Positions 59,068 through 64,000 of a DNA stretch of 64,000 nt are shown here, piece after piece (positions within the stretch are counted from its first letter, which is position 1; every line of letters begins with the position of its first letter). Under the pieces are notes generated by a model, which had not been told where the DNA came from, searched no databases, and was given only the letters and a program-made list of their open reading frames with translations. Source of the stretch: Synanceia verrucosa (Eukaryota; Chordata; Actinopteri; Perciformes; Synanceiidae); assembly GCA_029721515.1 (NCBI GenBank), contig CM056562.1:14851335-14915334 (forward strand), read 5' to 3'. A program made the translations under genes and the position numbers.

Positions 59068-60406
59068 TGAGTCCCCGCTTGCTTAGTGCTCCAGGTGCCA
59101 CGACACAAACCATCATCTCAAGGAGCCAATCATATTAAAAGCATGAGTCGTGTTGCCGCCTACACTGGCTCAGAGGCTTTAAGTGGTGTCATGTTGGATA
59201 TCGTCCTCCGTCCACACACTGCGACCCACATCCTACAACCTCAGCTGTTTTGGGTTTTTTTTGGGGAGGGTTTTGACTCCAAATCTCAGCACGTAACTTA
59301 AGGGATTTAAAATCACCAAATGTTCCTTTTGTTTGATCAAAGATGCTCACACTCAGAGACGCTCCACTGCGACATCTATTACCCATCTTCTTTTCAAGGG
59401 TGATGAACTGGTCTAAGATTTCTAAGTGAGTTTGCTGCTGACGTGATCTATTATATGAGCCATCAGTCAAGTGTTTGCTCCAGTGCCTTTAGTCTGAAAC
59501 ACTTTGCTCATCACAGTCAGTGATCGTTTGTTAGCCACCAGTTAGACACATTTCCATTGGTGCAAGTCTCTCACATTTGATTGGCTTTTGTCACCACTTC
59601 AGGTGTGAAGTCACAGGTGTAATCTCAAAGGGAGGGTCCAAGACGAGGCGACAGCAGAGCGAAGAGAGAAAGTTCTCTTTGTACTTTTGTCCTCCTTCTC
59701 CCGTTGTTTCTCACTGTTCTCTCTTTACACTCTGTTTATTTTTCCCACCCCCTTCCTGCTGCTGCACTCTGTCTTGTGTCTGTGTGTGTTGTCACTGTGT
59801 GTGTGTTGTGTGTAAATGTGTGTGCGCACACCACTAGGGGCTCTGATCTCTCGTCATGTCTCATCTGTCATCCTCATTAGCTCCCCACAAGGCACAGGTG
59901 AATTATTTACACACCAATATTTCCTCTCTCTCTCTCTACACTATGGCTATGGAGCCTTTCTCACTGAATTGTCTGGTTTGTGTCCTATTGATGATACTGA
60001 CCTTTACTTGTACTTGCATCCTCTCTCTTTGTCTCCCTCTCCCTATTTCCTGCCCCTGCTTTCACACTCTCACATATCACAAGATCCCCATGACATTTAT
60101 ATCAACACTGTTTCTAACTCAGGGATTTTTTTCTGGTGTAATTGTGCAGACAGGGCACAGGGGAGACTGTCGTTATTTCCATGGCTAGGTGCCAGACAAA
60201 ACCCTTGGAGATGGATTACGCAGGTGGACGAGGGAGCTGCGGTGGGGGTGGCTACTGACGAGGGATGGAGCCCAGCTGATTCGGCTGCCTTTTTTCATAA
60301 ATCACGATAGGAGTAGAAACCCCTTGAGACAGAGCCGGCGCATTGTCTCCTCTCTCTGGAGACATGGTAGATAAATAGAAGCAGTGAGATAAGCGTCTAG
60401 GACTGG

Positions 60407-60411
60407 AGTGT

Positions 60412-60469
<58 letters not shown>
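60407..60469. repeat. (TG)n microsatellite
   Basis: About 30 TG units with one TATG interruption near the left end; it generates His/Thr-rich frames on the minus strand. Confidence 0.95.
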
Positions 60470-60471
<2 letters not shown>

Positions 60472-60800
60472 TTGTCTGCGTATGTGTGTTGTGAGGGCCC
60501 GAGAGAGGGTGAAGTACCAAAGCAGAGAAAATTGTGTGAAATTGATGACTGTGCCTGAGACGGAGCTGACCACCTCTGCCACGAGACAACACTGGCTGTG
60601 GCTGGCAGCACTGGCTGTGTCGCTCCAGCAAAAGTTCATATACATTCACATATTAACAGGATACACTTTAAGCACTGCAGATCCCATAACGACTAACTAG
60701 GTCTGGGCAGAGAAACTCAATATTGAGTACTATCCAAAATGTGACATTAACAACAAGTACCGAAAAGTAATGCAAAGTGGCATCTAATTGCATGGATGTT

Positions 60801-61228
60801 AAGCCAGCCTACCTAGAAATCTAGATGCACCCTAGCGGCAAAAACATTTCTGCCAAGCACGATGGTCTAGTGGTGCTAATCCTGGCTCTGGCAAGGAGTC
60901 TGTCAGACCAATCACAACACTAGCTGCGTAGCAAGTCGTTGGGGTGGGCTTAGCATGATGACGACAGGGCTGCACAATGCTGGAGACAGCAAAACAACCA
61001 AGTTGGCTGTGGCTAAAGAACAGCGGTCATCCGTTTTAAAGAGGGATGTATTTGCTGTTTTACTGATAGCTTACGGCAAAATGTCACATTGTCCGCTGCT
61101 CTGATTGGTCATAGCTCTGGCCTATTACGCGCAGAAGCAGTTTGAATGACAACGGTTGGTCCCACCCACAGGCTTCAACTCTACCTATGGACTGTCCCCA
61201 AACTTGAATTTGATGTCATAGTCTGGCT
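60801..61228. mobile_element. Possible MITE with short inverted ends
   Basis: AAGCCAGCCTA at the left and AGTCTGGCTT at the right form imperfect inverted ends (AGCCAG-C/A-CT). The interior contains GTCAGACCAATCAC, GGGGTGGGCTTAGC, CGTTTTAAAGAGGGATG and GCTCTGATTGGTC, which recall a common fish non-autonomous DNA repeat. No target-site duplication was found and no transposase frame exists, so class is undetermined. Confidence 0.4.
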
Positions 61229-63234
61229 TGTCAGGCTACGGACAACCAACACTTTTCGTGTTAACAATGGTTAAAAGCAGCAAATGAGATGAGACTCTTC
61301 GGTTCCTCTCAGCTCTATGTATTAGTATTTTTCAGCTTATGGTTTAACAGCCTGTAACTTCAGTGTTTTGCTTCAGTCTCACAGCTCTCATCAGTGCTGT
61401 TTCCAGCTCTGCTAAACCCACTGAAGCTGAACATACCCAGCACCACTTGGCAGACAGACACATTTAGCGATGAGCCGGTAAACAAGCCGGAGCATCTAGT
61501 AGCAAAAGAATTAGCTGTTTCCCTCAGGAGTTTGTGGAAAGTGAATAGTGGATAAACACTTGTCACAGCTAACGTTGCATTGTGTGTATATAATACAAAA
61601 CATGTCCACCAACTTTTATGTTTATATTGTGTCTATCAATTATTTGCTGCTTTAACTGAAATAAGCAGTATGGCATTATTAAATTAAGAGAGAAAAAGGG
61701 TAAAGGCATTTATTTTTCCCAAACAGTTTTCATATCAATCCTGAAACTCAGGTGTCATATTGGCACTCATCAACACATCATCAAACACGGTCAAATAATA
61801 CCAAGCCTACTTTGAAGAACGATTAATTGGTTAGAACGAGACAGAAGACAAACAAACTAATGAGCTGCAGCACTAAACTGAAAAATGCAGAAAAATCTGG
61901 TCATTTTAGTTTGTGTATGATAATTTTTTGTCTAAAACCGATGGTCTTTCCAATTGCTGTCACATTCACTGCAAAACTAATTAGTCTCTCTATAGGTCCT
62001 TCAAAGTTTGTTACTTGGTAAAATTCCACTTGGACTCAATCCGACTCTCACCCACAGCTCAACCCTTCTCTGCTATGGTATTTGTGATATATTCCTACGA
62101 GACGGACTGTCAAGCCTTTGCTGCAGACTGTTGGTTTTGATTGCATCTCAATGGGCTTCTTTTTGGATCCAGTTCCTTTTTAATCTTGCAAAGCGCATGG
62201 TAAACTAATGGTGTACCACAGCACAAAGGCTCTGAAGAGCTCTGAAAGCTATTATGCCTGCCTCTGCTGTGAATAACGCTACAGATGAATACCATACAGT
62301 GACTCTCAGTTGCACTGGCAGCCCCATAGGAAGAGCGTGGAAAATAGAGGAAACTTACCTTGAAATTATCTATATCCAATGTAATGACATTAAACGGTGG
62401 TTGTACAGTGTTGTTTAAGGTTCATTTATTCCCTCTGTGTCTCAAAATCATCCAACTATTTAACCAGCGATGCTCACACAACACTAGATTTTACATCTGT
62501 CTGCACTGACCAGAATCTATAAACCTTTGAGACTCACAAATAATAGAGGGTGCAGTAAGAAGCTTGGCAGGAAAAAGCCATGAGCATCACGTCCAAATTG
62601 GGTCATTAACGTTGCTCGAACTGAGACTTAGTTACACACATCAGGCCCGGAAACTGCAGGAAGATGTTACTGTACTTTGCAACCAGGCAACATTTTCTCA
62701 ATTTTCTGATTGTGTGATGTAGCTCATCACTTTTTCGACAAGCATTTAGGCGTCTCCATACCGGTGCCAGCAGTACCAGAGGACTCTGTGCATTCAGCGA
62801 CAGTCACAAGCAGCCCCTCACCCACTGCTATAGCTCATCTCACCCCCTCTTTTCTCTCTCCCTGGCGTATCTCCTTGTGTAATTAACAAGGCTTAGAACA
62901 CCCTCACAAATACTGCTCATGCTCACACTAAAAAAAAAAATCCCACATCCACAACCCAGCGCTGCGTGCTGTCAGATGTGTTGCACACACACACTTTCCC
63001 TGCATGTAATTAACATGGATTAGGGCACAGTGGTTTCTTACACCAGAACTGCTTTATTAAGCAACAGTGTCTGTGCACGTGGTCATGTGTGTTTATGTTC
63101 AAAAGACTGGCACACATGAACGTTTTCTGGGACAGACACAAACTGCTGCATATTGTACATCAGTGCTCGTCAGCATGGCAGAGGGGAGGTGACATCAATC
63201 AGGCTAAAAGCAGAGAAGCTGCCTTTGTGTGTCT

Positions 63235-63261
63235 CACACACACACACACACACACACACAC
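63235..63261. repeat. (CA)n microsatellite
   Basis: About 13 CA units. Confidence 0.9.
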
Positions 63262-64000
63262 ATTATCGTGTATACAAGAAAAGAGCTCTTTGTGTCCTAT
63301 CCTTGCGGCACTATAGAATTATGAGGAAGAGAACGGGAAGGAGAGCGAGACGTAATTATCAATTCGTTCTTTTTCTAAATTATCTCTTCGCCAAATAATT
63401 GCCTTTTCATTAAGAGAGAACAGAAGTAATGACATTTTGAGCCAAAGAGGATGCACTATCTCTTCTTTTTCTCTCTGCCACACATGCAGTGTTTATGACA
63501 GACTCCTAATAGATACAAAATATCAACATTTAAATCAAGACAGCCCTGACTCCAGGCAACTAATTCAGTCGTGGCTTTCTTCTGAATGACTGTTTGTCCT
63601 CCTGCCACTACTAACTATATCACAACTTCATCTCCCAACATGCTTCACCAATTATAGCCAAGAAGGTCAAAAAAGTGATGGAATACACAGATGAGTCATA
63701 AATCTCAAGGACAGTAATGAAAGCAGAGAAAAGGGCACCCATTTCAGTCCCCACACACAGAATTATACATTCATCATCAAAAAAACTGAAAAAAAAGCTC
63801 AAACAAGGATGGGAGGGAGCATGAACAGGCTGAAGGGGGGAAAGGGCTTCAAGCAATTAGTCTTTGACTGTTTTGTCATACAACCCTGCAGTGTCAGGTT
63901 GTTCATCTCTGATCTGAGCTGTGCAGTGACGGCTTGGCAGTGTGCAAAGTGTGAGAAAACAAAAAGTAGACAGGGAAAAATACACAGCCAGTTACGTCAT

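Larger units (their letters stand above)
57584..64000 (+). other. zmat4: zmat4 intron 5 (partial, at least 6.4 kb)
   Basis: It starts with GTCAGC and continues to the window edge. I looked for an exon resembling the fourth finger (C-x2-C ... HAHL-GSKH) and saw none. It holds a 13-bp hairpin at 57917-57948, CA/TG arrays at 59021-59064, 60407-60469 and 63235-63261, and a possible MITE at 60.8-61.2 kb. Confidence 0.8.

Noticed and set aside
59816..60310. 164-codon plus-strand open frame in zmat4 intron 5
   Set aside because: Ser/Leu-rich translation of CT-rich intronic DNA, with a competing overlapping frame and no domain.

Overview
This window is animal nuclear DNA, almost certainly from a teleost fish. 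Coding sequence sits in short exons with canonical AG/GT boundaries, separated by kilobases of non-coding DNA. CA/TG microsatellites are dense, and the repeats look like teleost families: a tRNA-derived SINE ending in (GGAT)n, Tc1-like fragments, and hAT-like and piggyBac-like MITEs. There are no operons, ribosome binding sites or prokaryotic genes. 'Teleost, perhaps percomorph' is an inference from repeat content and gene sequence, not a measured placement.

Layout. Positions 1-2006 hold the end of a secreted frizzled-related protein gene (sfrp1): part of its last intron and the terminal coding exon, followed by a roughly 1.2 kb 3' UTR with a polyadenylation signal near 3172. Positions about 3.2-30.4 kb are intergenic. 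They carry two SINE copies with clear target-site duplications (7.7-8.35 kb), a minus-strand SINE (12.7 kb), a Tc1-like 3' end (25.7 kb), a candidate regulatory block with a 12-bp inverted repeat (26.7-27.0 kb) and a satellite built from 25-bp and 16-bp units (28.16-28.81 kb). A CpG-rich segment at about 30.4-30.88 kb ends in a strong splice donor and is the best candidate for the promoter and first exon of zmat4. From there to the right edge the window is zmat4: coding exons at 44969-45079, 47874-47966, 54387-54564 and 57326-57583. They encode three matrin-type C2H2 zinc fingers. The last exon, expected to carry a fourth finger, was not found and probably lies beyond 64000.

Both genes read left to right, sfrp1 upstream of zmat4, the same order and relative orientation as SFRP1 and ZMAT4 on human 8p11. 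The proteins have unrelated jobs: SFRP1 is an extracellular Wnt modulator, and ZMAT4 is a little-studied, probably nuclear, nucleic-acid-binding zinc-finger protein. Their proximity looks like inherited synteny rather than functional coupling. The more unusual points are an in-frame upstream ATG in the putative zmat4 first exon, splice acceptors built on simple repeats, the two-unit satellite, and several transposons with visible boundaries. I found no evidence for a wholly new biological system.
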